From the NCBI GenBank assembly GCA_963792895.1, contig CAWBYA010000003.1, positions 310,001-374,000 on the forward strand: a stretch of 64,000 nt of DNA. Direction: 5' to 3'. A program made the translations under genes and the position numbers. The DNA is from UBA6912 sp963792895. GTDB lineage: Bacteria > Actinomycetota > Acidimicrobiia > Spongiisociales > UBA5794. The notes beneath the pieces are model-generated. The model was not told the origin of the DNA. It saw only the letters and a list, made by a program, of their open reading frames with translations, and did not search any database. Of the stretch, positions 35,343 to 44,244 are shown piece by piece; the first letter of the stretch is position 1; each line of letters starts with the position of its first letter.

Positions 35343-35418
35343 CGCCTCGGGCTAGGGCGCCAGACTCAAAACGCGGGCGACAGGTCTACGTCGAAATCGG
35401 GCCTACGCTCTCATCGAC

Positions 35419-36887
35419 ATGAGCACATCGCTTCGCAGAATCACGAATCTCAGTCTCGCCCTGGCCACGGCAGCGACGGCTCTGAGCCTGACAGCGCCAG
35501 CACCAGCAGATGCTTTTGGGGGCAACTGCGCAGTGACGTCGATCGGGGAAGTGCCGCTGAGCGATACCGGGGATCTCTACGCCGATGGGAATGCGATGCC
35601 GGCGTTTCATGCCGCTGCGGCGCCGGCGGTGACTCCTGTGGACGGCGTTGTCGGTGTCGTATCGCTCGGGATGTCGAATGCCAAGGAGGAATGGTCGGCC
35701 TTTGTCGATCTCGCCTCCGCCCGGAGCGATCTGGCCCCCTTGCTGCGATTCGCCAACGGTGCCGTATCCGGGCACACGATGGCAATGTGGGCCGACCCCG
35801 CCAACGACGCGTGGGACTTCGCCGTCAACCAGATCACCACTGCGGGGGTCCGCACCGATCAGGTGCGCATCGTGTGGATGAAGATGGGATCGCGGATCCA
35901 GGAGCTGGGGGACGGCAGCCTGTCCGAGCGGGTCGCGCTCGAGCAGGGATGGCTGAACCAGATCCTCGCGACGGCTGCGACGACCTTCCCCAACCTGCAG
36001 CAGGTGTACTTCTCGTCTCGCATCTACGCGGGCTACGAGACGAGCAGCAATCACGCCGAGACACAGACGGGCTACGACAACGGCTTCGCCGTCAAGGCAG
36101 TCGTCGAGGATGCCGTCGCCGGGCAGAGTCCGATGTGGGCTGCGTGGGGCCCGTATCTCTGGGCCGACGGCGTCACGCCGCGCCGGACGGGTTGACGTGG
36201 GACTGCGCCGATTTCGAAAGTGACGGAGTGCACCCTTCCGCGTCTGGCGAGTCGAAGGTGGCCGACCTGCTCATGGGTTTCTTCACCTCGGAGCCGGTTG
36301 CATGTAGCTGGTTCCTCGCCGACGCCTCCGACTGCGGGTTGGGGGGAACGACGTTCGGAGATGTCCCGGCCGACAGTCTCTTCTTCGCCGATATCGAGTG
36401 GCTGGCAGCACAGGACATCACAAAGGGCTGCAACCCTCCTGACAACGATTTGTACTGTCCTGACGATTTCGTCACGCGCGGCCAGATGGCCGCCTTCCTC
36501 GACCGTGCACTCGATCTTCCGGCCGGCCCCAACGCATTCGACGACGACGACGGATCCATCTTCGAAGCCAACATCAACGCCCTTGCCGCATCAGGGATCA
36601 CCATCGGCTGCAACCCTCCCGCGAACAACGACTACTGCCCCGACGGCTTTGTGACGCGTGCGCAGATGGCGGCGTTTCTGGTGCGCGCGTTGAACGTGCC
36701 CGACGGCTCGGACAAGTTCGTGGACGACGATGGGTCGATCTTCGAGGCGGATATCGAGGCGCTCGCGGCTGCCGGCATCACGAAGGGGTGCAACCCGCCG
36801 ATCAACGACGAATTCTGCCCGGATGACTTCGTGACTCGTGCCCAGATGGCTGCTTTCCTCCACCGATCGGAACCCTGGATACGTTGA
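35419..36887 (+). CDS. secreted SGNH-like protein with three C-terminal surface repeats (frameshifted)
   Basis: From ATG 35419 a signal peptide (LSLALATAATALSLTAPAPA) leads to a SGNH-like domain: VVGVVSLGMSNAKEEWSAF, LLRFANGAVSGHTMAMWAD, VRIVWMKMGSRIQEL and VYFSSRIYAGYETSS. The frame breaks near 36183 at PYLWADGVTPR and resumes as DGLTWDCADFESDGVHPS, the same order as in the intact paralogue at 37038. After it come three repeats of about 60 residues (DIEWLAAQDITKGCNPPDN, FVTRGQMAAFLDRAL and similar), probably a cell-wall or S-layer attachment domain. Joined length is about 489 residues. A TACGCT box lies 9 bases before the ATG. Confidence 0.75.
36358..36867 (+). repeat. three SLH-like surface repeats with paired cysteines
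   Basis: Each unit of about 60 codons reads roughly F.DDDGSIFEADIEALAA then GITxGCNPP, FCPDxFVTRAQMAAFL. The spacing of the two Cys (GCNPPxNxxFCPD) is constant, suggesting a disulfide. A homologous set of three ends the protein at 39558, so the module has been shared between unrelated surface proteins. Confidence 0.75.
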
Positions 36888-37037
36888 GGCAGCATCGGTC
36901 ACTCGACGACTTCGCGTCGAGTGCCGCAGCCAGAGGGTTGCGCGAGGGCATCCGGGAGCCGCTCCGTCGCACAGCGCGCCGCAATGCGTGCTGGGGCTTC
37001 TTCTCCTACCGCCGGGCGGCCCAGCACAAGGCGGCGC

Positions 37038-38381
37038 CTAGCTTCGTCTCCTGCGTGCCACGAGAGCGCCCACGCCTGCACCGAGCAGCAGGGTCGTTGC
37101 CGCCCCAATGAGGATCCAGACCACCGGGGGAAGCTCGGAGCCCGCAGGGCTCGTCGTGCCCGGAACCGCCTGTGGGCCCTCGCCGCGCCCCTCGGCCGAG
37201 CCGTCCTCGCCCCCACCTTCGCGTGGTGCGGGCGTGTCGCTCGCAGAAGCCCTGAGTGTGGTGTCCGTGGTGCGCGGCGGGCGATCCGGTTCGCCTGCGC
37301 CGGGGATGGTCGATGTTGGGATCGATTCCCCCAAGTCGGTGGGAGGTGCCGGCAACTCTCGGTCGCTGAACAGCGGGGCCGCCGTAGGTTCGATCTCGAG
37401 GAACGCCATCAGCTGGTCGGCGACCTTGGCGAGACCCGTGCCCTCCGTGTGCACGCCGTCCCCCCTGAAGTCCCGGCATTGCCACGTCAGGCCGTCGGAG
37501 CGTGCTGTGACACCGTCCGCCCACAAATAGGGCCCCCAGGCGATCCACGGCGCGACGACGTCACCGGCCGCCGGGTCTGCATTCAGCTCCGGGATACGCC
37601 CGATCTGAGCCTCGATCGTCCACTTGACGCCGAAGCCCTCCTCGTACGCGATCGGCTCCGGGCTGGGAGACGAGGTCGTGTTGTAACCGCCAAACGCACG
37701 GCTCGAGATGTAGGCGACCTGGAGGTTCGGAAACTGGGCGTCGAGAAGCCGGAGTACCTCGGACAGCTCCTCCTCGTAGCGCAGCGTGTTCGCCGGGAAA
37801 CCGTCGTCGGGATTCACGCCGAGTCTTTCTGCCATTTTCACCCAGAGCACCTGTACCTGAGCTGCGGTGACCCCGGCTGCGGCAAGCATCTCGTCGGCCT
37901 GCCGCCAGGCGCGGCTCCGTGAATCGGCCCAGGCGGCGATGTGCTGGCCCCCTTGGGCGAGATTGACGAGCCTCACGGCGTCCTCGAAGCGGGAGTCTTC
38001 GCCATGCGTCCGGATGAACTCCGCAAACTCTCGGTGGCTGTTCGAGAAACCAACGGCGGCGAAGCCGATCACGCCGGCCGGGTCGGGCTGGCCCGTTGCA
38101 TCCAGCGGTGTGATGAGCGAGGCGCGCTGCAGGCCCAACGCGAGGTGTGAGGGCGGGATCTCGTTGCTGCCGAGGGGATACAGCCCGCCTTGTGCCTCCA
38201 GATACGACCCGGTGGCGAGGTCGGTCAGCGGCGTGTTGCCGGTGGGGCCAACGCTGCAATCACGCTCGAGTTGGCGTGCCTCGCCTGCGACGGCGGGCGC
38301 TGTGGGCTGCAGGGCCGAGAGCGCGAACACCATCACCGCAGCAGCCGCCCTCCTCAGCCGTTTGTTTCCCCTGGTACCCAC
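37038..38381 (-). CDS. secreted, membrane-anchored SGNH-like protein
   Basis: A 447-residue protein. GTG 38381 follows TATCCT by six bases, matching a leaderless start, and gives the signal peptide RRAAAAVMVFALSALQPTAPAVA. The SGNH-like domain (residues about 35-345) has VIGFAAVGFSNSHREF, AVRLVNLAQGGQHIAAWAD, VQVLWVKMAERLG and WQCRDFRGDGVHTEG with the DGVH dyad. A Pro/Thr/Glu-rich linker follows, then a C-terminal helix VVWILIGAATTLLLGAGVGAL and RRRRS, the plan of a sortase-less cell-surface anchor. It is a paralogue of the protein at 35419, convergent with it, and carries a membrane anchor in place of surface repeats. The substrate is unknown. Confidence 0.75.
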   Translation of the reverse strand: MGTRGNKRLRRAAAAVMVFALSALQPTAPAVAGEARQLERDCSVGPTGNTPLTDLATGSYLEAQGGLYPLGSNEIPPSHLALGLQRASLITPLDATGQPDPAGVIGFAAVGFSNSHREFAEFIRTHGEDSRFEDAVRLVNLAQGGQHIAAWADSRSRAWRQADEMLAAAGVTAAQVQVLWVKMAERLGVNPDDGFPANTLRYEEELSEVLRLLDAQFPNLQVAYISSRAFGGYNTTSSPSPEPIAYEEGFGVKWTIEAQIGRIPELNADPAAGDVVAPWIAWGPYLWADGVTARSDGLTWQCRDFRGDGVHTEGTGLAKVADQLMAFLEIEPTAAPLFSDRELPAPPTDLGESIPTSTIPGAGEPDRPPRTTDTTLRASASDTPAPREGGGEDGSAEGRGEGPQAVPGTTSPAGSELPPVVWILIGAATTLLLGAGVGALVARRRRS

Positions 38382-38387
38382 GACAGG

Positions 38388-38393
38388 AGGATA
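38388..38393 (-). promoter_or_regulatory. -10 box TATCCT of a leaderless transcript
   Basis: TATCCT on the minus strand ends exactly six bases before GTG 38381, the spacing expected when transcription starts at the start codon. It supports the chosen start of the SGNH-like gene. Confidence 0.5.
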
Positions 38394-38454
38394 GGTGGTG
38401 TTCCGGCGAAGCGACCGTGAGGCGATGGTGCCCCTCGGCGAGCCGGCCGTACCT

Positions 38455-39375
38455 TCAGGAGATCGAGTCCTGGCTGTGGTCGGGGCTGTCGGTGGCGTTC
38501 GGTGCCGGCAGGCGAGCGCCACCGAGAATCATCCCGGGCACGAGTACGACAATGGCAATGACCGTGGCAATAGCGGCTCCCTCACGGAGCCCGGCGATTC
38601 GTGACGCACCCAACACGAGTGCACCGTGGATCGCAACGACGGCAAGCGATTGTGCCCAGCCCGAAGCAGCAAACTCGGACAACGCCGAGCGGGCTCCACG
38701 TGAGAACCGGCGCCCTATGGGCTCGGCGATCATCAGGCCGAGCGACGCAAGCGCCCCGACTGCGGCCCCCGGTCGGGCGGTCGCTGCGCTGATGGCGACC
38801 CAACCAACGACCGCAACAGCAGCAGCAGCGCTCGGTCCAAGGGAAGCGAGTCGGAACGGCCAGCCGAGCAATGCGAGCGGGATGGCAGCACCGAAGAGGG
38901 CAAATGCTCGCTCGGTGTCTGGCACGGTGATGAGCACGCCGACAATCGAGACCGCAAGGAGCGGGAGGCCGATCGCTGAGTCGCGGAAGGTGCGGTCGAA
39001 GTCGATGGCGAGCGCAGCGACAACGACGATGCCCACGACCGAGGCCACGGCGGCAGCGCCGCCGAGGTCTGAGCCTGCACGCACGACCATGATTGCGCCC
39101 GGTGTCACGCCGAGCAGCCACTCCCACAGCTCGCTGCCGAGCATGGCGCCGGCGACCATGATGACCGCACCGAGTGCGACACCCGGGGGAAGGCGCAGCT
39201 CGCGCCACGCCACGAATCCCGCCACGGCGGCGAAAGCGGCGCCCCCGAGCGCGACCGGCCGAGGTCGCCGCATCGCCGGGATGACCATCGCGAAGACAAC
39301 CGTTGTGACGGTGCTGAGCGCCAAGCCCAATCGGAATGCACCGGAATCGATGAGATCTGAGATGAACTTCGACAT
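38455..39375 (-). CDS. multi-pass membrane protein, function unknown
   Basis: A 306-residue protein composed almost wholly of hydrophobic helices (about 9-10), Ala/Val/Gly-rich, with short charged loops such as MRRPRP, DFDRTFRDS and GRRFSRGARS. No motif identifies a transporter or enzyme family. AAGGCC before ATG 39375 is a weak ribosome site. It lies upstream of the SGNH-like gene on the same strand and is divergent from the G8 protein gene. A glycan-export or sensing role is possible, but nothing in the sequence shows it. Confidence 0.6.
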   Translation of the reverse strand: MSKFISDLIDSGAFRLGLALSTVTTVVFAMVIPAMRRPRPVALGGAAFAAVAGFVAWRELRLPPGVALGAVIMVAGAMLGSELWEWLLGVTPGAIMVVRAGSDLGGAAAVASVVGIVVVAALAIDFDRTFRDSAIGLPLLAVSIVGVLITVPDTERAFALFGAAIPLALLGWPFRLASLGPSAAAAVAVVGWVAISAATARPGAAVGALASLGLMIAEPIGRRFSRGARSALSEFAASGWAQSLAVVAIHGALVLGASRIAGLREGAAIATVIAIVVLVPGMILGGARLPAPNATDSPDHSQDSIS

Positions 39376-39557
39376 GGCCTTCTACTTGCGGGTCCCGGAC
39401 CCTACTGCGTGCCTCGCGCGGCAGGCGAGGTTCGACATAAATCCGGACATCTACTACGTTCTAGCCCGCACCCGCCGCTTCTCCTCCGACGGGCTTGCGC
39501 CACACAATCGCATCGTTCAGGCGCGCCAGGCGCCGGTTGTCCCGAGGGGGTCCCACT

Positions 39558-41849
39558 GTGAAGTCCGCATCACTCGGCCCGACAAATGGTCGGCTGCCCA
39601 ACCTGATCGCAAAGATCACGATCGCCTTCGCGCTCGCGGCACAGCTCGTTCTCGTGGCTGGCGTCCCGGCCGCTGAGGCCGCCACCGTGACACTCTCGGG
39701 GAGCGAGTCCTATCCGGATGGCTTCACGGTGCCGGCCGGTCAGGTGTGGGAGTTCGACCCGAACGCCGACACGACGGTCACCGTGTCCGGCAATGTTGTC
39801 GTCCTCGGCACACTGCGGATGCGCCCCAGCTCGGCAGGCATCGAGCACGTGCTGAAGTTCGAGGGAATCGACGAGTCGAAGTTCGTCGGAGGGGGGCACA
39901 CGCCAGCCGACGCTCCCGATGACATCGGGGTCTGGGTCAACGGCGCCGGGCATCTCGACATCTCCGGCACGCCCGTGACACCGTGGGCCAGGAGCTGGCA
40001 GTCAGACTGGAGCGCCGCCGACGACATCGTGGCCGCCCCCAACACCCCGGGCAACTACTCGACCTTCACCCAAGTCAACGGGTCCGGCGACGTGCCGGGG
40101 CCGAATGCCTACGGCCACCAGACGGAGCTGCTCAACCTCACTCGCAACGTGCGCATCGAGGGCACTCCGACGGGCAGAACGCACATCATGATCCATGCTC
40201 CAGACGCCACGGAGCCCCAGATCATCGAGTACGCCGCGATTCGATACGTGGCGCCATGGGTGAGCAATGGCGGCGAAGACGACGGCACGGACCACCGTTC
40301 CGGACGGTACGGCCTGCACTTCCATCACAACGGCAACAGCACCGTCGGCTCGATCGTCGAGGGTGTGGTGGTTCGAGATGCCGGTAACCATGCGTTCGTG
40401 CCTCACGCGTCGCACGGCATCACGTTGCGAGAGACGATCGCCTACAACGTCACATCTGAGGCCTATTGGTGGGACGAGTCGAACGACGCGGCCTGCGCCC
40501 CGCTTCCCGATACCTGCAATGCGTCCGACAACATCATCTACGACTCGGTGGTCGCGGCCAAGGTCGAGCCCAACCCCAGCAGGAAGCACGAGGCGGCTGC
40601 GATCCAACTCGGTGCCGGCGAGGACAACGTGATCGTCAACTCGGTGGTCGTTGCCGCCCAGAACAGTGGGGAGAACAACTCTGGTTACCACTGGCCTGGC
40701 AACGACCGGGGAATCTGGGGCTTCGCCAACAACGTGGCCCACAACAACGAGACGAATGGGATCTTCGTGTGGCAGAACACGACGGGTGACCCAGACAGAA
40801 ACCACGTCATCGACGGTTTCACTGCGTATTACAACGGCAAGGCCGGCATCGATCACGGGGCGTACAACAACTCTTACGTGTATCTCAACCTGACGCTTCA
40901 GGGCAACGAGGTGGCCATCGACTCCCAGGCGCTCGGCAAGGCGGCGTCCGACGGAAGCACCGACACCCAGGTCTGGTCGAACGTTGTGACGAGTGGCGGC
41001 GTGCTGCGCCCGAAGGAGCACAACAACGGCACGATTCCGGTCCGTTTCCTCTACTGCGAGTTCGGCGAGGTGGTCTTCAACGAAGGCGTGGATTTCGGAC
41101 TCTACGACTTCGTCGAGTGCGATCTCAGCGAGAGCGACTTCGACCTGTCGGATGCCGCAAATGGAACGACGGTTCGGGTTCAGGATGGCAACACCGCTTT
41201 CCAGATCGTTGCCAACGGCAATGGCGGAGGCACCTTCACATCGATTTCCCCGTTCCTCGGCTCCGTGCCCCAACCGCCACCTCCACCCGATCCCGGAGGT
41301 GTGCTCGAGGGCTCGACGTTCCTCGACGTATCTGGCTCGATCTTCAAAGCGGACATCGAGTGGCTGGCAGCCCAGGGCATCACGAAAGGCTGCAACCCAC
41401 CCACGAACAACCTGTTCTGCCCGGATTCGTTCGTGACCCGTGGCCAGATGGCGGCCTTCCTCAATCGGGCGCTCGCCCTTCCGGCAGGGACCGGGAATCC
41501 CTTCACCGACGACAATGGCTCCATCTTCGAGGCGGACATCGAGGCGATCGAGGCAGCAGGCATCACGCTGGGCTGTAACCCGCCGGCGAACACGAAGTAC
41601 TGCCCAGATGGGCTCGTGACGCGTGCGCAGATGGCGGCGTTTCTCGTTCGAGCACTCGACTTGCCGCCGGGACCGGAGAAGTTCGGCGACGACAACGGTT
41701 CGATCTTCGAGGCCGACATCGAGGCGCTGGCCGCCGCAGGCATCACCCTTGGGTGCAACCCGCCGGCGAACAACCTCTTCTGCCCCGACAACTTCGTGAC
41801 CCGAGCACAGATGGCAGCCTTCCTCCACCGCGCCGAACCTCACCTGTAG
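39558..41849 (+). CDS. secreted G8 / beta-helix protein with three C-terminal surface repeats
   Basis: A 763-residue protein. GTG 39558 follows CGAGGGGG and starts a signal peptide (IAKITIAFALAAQLVLVAGV, cleaved near AAEA/A). Residues about 45-180 are a G8 domain (YPDGFTVPAGQVWEFDPNA, VVLGTLRMRP). Beta-helix repeats follow with the same landmarks as the paralogue at 29795 (NVRIEGTPTGRTHIMI, GRYGLHFHHNGN, AGNHAFVPHASHGIT, NETNGIFVWQNTTGD). A Pro-rich linker (QPPPPPDPGG) leads to three Cys-paired repeats (AAQGITKGCNPPTNN and similar). It is an exported, probably wall-attached protein, and a glycan-active enzyme is plausible. The ancestral pair appears duplicated with different anchors. Confidence 0.82.
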   Translation: MKSASLGPTNGRLPNLIAKITIAFALAAQLVLVAGVPAAEAATVTLSGSESYPDGFTVPAGQVWEFDPNADTTVTVSGNVVVLGTLRMRPSSAGIEHVLKFEGIDESKFVGGGHTPADAPDDIGVWVNGAGHLDISGTPVTPWARSWQSDWSAADDIVAAPNTPGNYSTFTQVNGSGDVPGPNAYGHQTELLNLTRNVRIEGTPTGRTHIMIHAPDATEPQIIEYAAIRYVAPWVSNGGEDDGTDHRSGRYGLHFHHNGNSTVGSIVEGVVVRDAGNHAFVPHASHGITLRETIAYNVTSEAYWWDESNDAACAPLPDTCNASDNIIYDSVVAAKVEPNPSRKHEAAAIQLGAGEDNVIVNSVVVAAQNSGENNSGYHWPGNDRGIWGFANNVAHNNETNGIFVWQNTTGDPDRNHVIDGFTAYYNGKAGIDHGAYNNSYVYLNLTLQGNEVAIDSQALGKAASDGSTDTQVWSNVVTSGGVLRPKEHNNGTIPVRFLYCEFGEVVFNEGVDFGLYDFVECDLSESDFDLSDAANGTTVRVQDGNTAFQIVANGNGGGTFTSISPFLGSVPQPPPPPDPGGVLEGSTFLDVSGSIFKADIEWLAAQGITKGCNPPTNNLFCPDSFVTRGQMAAFLNRALALPAGTGNPFTDDNGSIFEADIEAIEAAGITLGCNPPANTKYCPDGLVTRAQMAAFLVRALDLPPGPEKFGDDNGSIFEADIEALAAAGITLGCNPPANNLFCPDNFVTRAQMAAFLHRAEPHL

Positions 41850-42187
41850 AGGGCCGGACCGGAGCAGTCTCGGTTCGGGCTCTCACCGGGCCACGCCGAG
41901 CCGGGCCCCCGTCTCATGCGTTCCCGGTCTCGGGATCGCGGCTTGATGCGAGGGAGGTGGGGCGAACGCGAGCGAGCCGTGGGTCCTGCCCGCGTCGCCT
42001 CGTGTTCCCCGCAGCCCGGTGCGGGCTCGGCCGGCTCCCCGGGTGGGCGAGCCATTCGAACGTACGCTGGCTGTGGGGGATCACAGACCGGAGCGATGCG
42101 GGGGAGTCAGGCGAGGTCGGATTGGTCCCTGGTGGGATCATTCGGGTCGCGAGCCGTACCCCCACCCGTCGTGCCCCGCCGACGGGA
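41850..42187. other. intergenic region without recognisable gene
   Basis: A 338-base stretch between the G8 protein gene and the end of sufS. The two genes converge. GC-rich sequence with imperfect hairpins just after the G8 stop; no conserved protein in any frame. Confidence 0.55.
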
Positions 42188-43423
42188 TCAGGTCGCCAGG
42201 CCGAAGATCTCCCGCGCCCTGTGGAGCCCAGAAATCAGTGCATCGATGTCGTTCTCAGTGGTGTACACGTAGAACGACGCACGTGCCGTTGACGACACGT
42301 CGAGCTCGCGCATGAGCGGCTTGGCGCAGTGGTGCCCGGCGCGGATCGCCACCCCTGCCTCCTCGTCGAGGATGGTGGCGAGGTCGTGGGCGTGTATGTC
42401 GGCGAGGGTGAAGCTCACGGCGCCGCCTCGGGCCTCGAGGTCGGTTGGGCCGTACACGCGAAGCTCCGGGACTGTAGCCAATCGCTCGAGTGCGTAGCGA
42501 GTGATCGCGACCTCGTGCTCGCGCACTGCGGGCATGCCGATCTTGGTGAGGTAGTCGATCGCGGCGCCAAAGCCGATCGCTTGGGCGATGGGAGGCGTCC
42601 CCGCCTCGAACTTGTGGGGCACGGGTGCCCAACGCGACTCGTAGAGCCCAACATCGGAGATCATCTCGCCTCCACCCTCGGCAGGCTCCATCTCCTCGAG
42701 CAGCTCACGCCGCCCCCACAGTGCGCCGATTCCGGTGGGGCCGAGCATCTTGTGGGCGCTGAAGGCGAGGAAGTCGGCTCCCATGGTGCTGACGTCGACC
42801 GGCGTGTGCGGCACGGATTGGGCGCCATCGACGACGACGATCGCACCAACCCGATGCGCAGCCGACACGATGTCTCGCAGCGGCGGAACCGCACCGGTGA
42901 CGTTCGACATCCCCGTGACGGCGACGATCTTGGTCCGGCCGTCGAGGACCTCGTCGAGGTTGCTCAGGTCCACCTGATAGTCGTCGTTCAGGCGAAGGTA
43001 GGCCAGCTCGGCCCCGGTGTGTCGTGCGACTATCTGCCACGGCACGATGTTCGAGTGGTGCTCCATCACGGTGAGCACGATGCGGTCGCCGCTGCGAAGC
43101 CGGTTGAGGCCCCATCCGTACGCGATGAGGTTGATCCCGGCCGTCGTCCCTCGAGTGAAGACCACTTCGGACGGACTCGCGGCCCCCACGAACGTTGCGA
43201 CCTTGCTCCGCGCCGCCTCGTACGCATTGGTTGCCTCGTCCGAGAGCCGATACGCCCCACGGTGCACGTTGGCGTTGATCGTCCGGTAGTACTCCGAGAT
43301 CGCCTCGATGACGTGCTCCGGCTTCTGGCTGGTTGCCGCCGAGTCGAGGTAGACGAGCGGGCGACCGCCTATGCGACGCGCCAGGAGGGGGAAGTCGGCG
43401 CGCAGCGAGCTGAGGTCGCTCAT
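42188..43423 (-). CDS. sufS: cysteine desulfurase SufS
   Basis: A 411-residue PLP enzyme of the SufS/CsdA class that removes sulfur from cysteine for iron-sulfur cluster assembly. It has FTRGTTAGINLIAYGWG, EHHSNIVPW, VVVDGAQSVPHTPVDV and the PLP lysine in FSAHKMLGPTGIGALWG. The persulfide Cys stands in IRAGHHCAKPLM, followed by RASFYVYTTENDIDALI. The length is normal. The ATG at 43423 follows the sufC stop by one base (TGACATG), so the two are coupled. The matching acceptor SufU is encoded 40 kb to the left. Confidence 0.94.
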   Translation of the reverse strand: MSDLSSLRADFPLLARRIGGRPLVYLDSAATSQKPEHVIEAISEYYRTINANVHRGAYRLSDEATNAYEAARSKVATFVGAASPSEVVFTRGTTAGINLIAYGWGLNRLRSGDRIVLTVMEHHSNIVPWQIVARHTGAELAYLRLNDDYQVDLSNLDEVLDGRTKIVAVTGMSNVTGAVPPLRDIVSAAHRVGAIVVVDGAQSVPHTPVDVSTMGADFLAFSAHKMLGPTGIGALWGRRELLEEMEPAEGGGEMISDVGLYESRWAPVPHKFEAGTPPIAQAIGFGAAIDYLTKIGMPAVREHEVAITRYALERLATVPELRVYGPTDLEARGGAVSFTLADIHAHDLATILDEEAGVAIRAGHHCAKPLMRELDVSSTARASFYVYTTENDIDALISGLHRAREIFGLAT

Positions 43424-43424
43424 G

Positions 43425-44183
43425 TCACCCAGGCGTCCCGACGGGGCGGAAGCTGTCGTAGCCGCTCTCCTCGACTTGCACGGCCAGCTCGGGGCCGCCG
43501 CTCTGGACGATGCGGCCATCGACGAACACGTGCACGTGAGTTGGATCGATGTAGTCGAGCATACGCTGATAGTGCGTGATGATCAGGAAGCCGCGCTCGG
43601 GATCGGCGAGACGTTTGACGCCCTCAGCCACGGTGCGAAGCGCATCGATGTCCAGACCTGAGTCCGTCTCGTCGAGTACCGCGAGGTCCGGGCGCAATAC
43701 GGCCATCTGGAGCACCTCGTTGCGCTTACGCTCACCGCCGGAGAAACCTTCATTGAGGTAACGGTCGGCAAACGACGACTCCATCTCCAGATCGCGCATG
43801 GTCTCCATCACCTTGAGCCGCAACTCGAGCACCGTGTAGTCGGTGCCGGTGCGGTTGGAGAGGGCGGTACGGAGGAAGTTCACGACGGACACGCCGGGGA
43901 TCTCCTCGGGGTACTGGAATCCGAGGAAGATGCCGGCGCGTCCCCGCTCGTCTGCGGTCCACTCCGCAATGTCCTCGCCCTTGTAGAGAACCCGCCCCGC
44001 CGTCACCGTGTAGCCGGGATGGCCCATGAGCACGGAGGCAAGGGTGCTCTTGCCAGAGCCGTTGGGGCCCATGAGCGCGTGGACCTCGCCGCGGTCGACC
44101 GTGAGGTCGAGACCCTTCAGGATGTCGGTTTCGCCGGCCCGTGCGTGGAGGCCTTCAATCGTCAGAAGAGGGGTAGATGCCAT
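43425..44183 (-). CDS. sufC: Fe-S assembly ATPase SufC
   Basis: A 252-residue ABC-type ATPase of the SufBCD scaffold complex. It has Walker A GPNGSGKSTLASVLMG, the SufC-specific FLGFQYPEEIPGV, signature FSGGERKRNEVLQ, Walker B LAVLDETDSGLDIDALR and the H-loop IITHYQRML. The start ATG 44183 has a TACACT box six bases before it, consistent with a leaderless transcript beginning at the gene. SufB and SufD are not in the window, which is unusual since they normally precede sufC; they must lie elsewhere. Confidence 0.94.
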   Translation of the reverse strand: MASTPLLTIEGLHARAGETDILKGLDLTVDRGEVHALMGPNGSGKSTLASVLMGHPGYTVTAGRVLYKGEDIAEWTADERGRAGIFLGFQYPEEIPGVSVVNFLRTALSNRTGTDYTVLELRLKVMETMRDLEMESSFADRYLNEGFSGGERKRNEVLQMAVLRPDLAVLDETDSGLDIDALRTVAEGVKRLADPERGFLIITHYQRMLDYIDPTHVHVFVDGRIVQSGGPELAVQVEESGYDSFRPVGTPG

Positions 44184-44189
44184 GGTTCG

Positions 44190-44195
44190 AGTGTA
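44190..44195 (-). promoter_or_regulatory. -10 box TACACT of a leaderless sufC transcript
   Basis: TACACT on the minus strand ends exactly six bases before ATG 44183, the same spacing as at 38388 and 48445. It indicates that sufC-sufS has its own promoter without sufB or sufD. Confidence 0.5.
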
Positions 44196-44244
44196 GTGAG
44201 GGGCGTTCTGTTGCTTCTCCGGGTCCCCTTTTGAGGCGGCCGGG

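Noticed and set aside
36220..36887. Separate small surface-repeat gene
   Set aside because: The frame lacks a start with signal peptide, and its beginning (DGLTWDCADF) continues the SGNH domain exactly as in the intact paralogue at 37038, so it is the second half of one gene.
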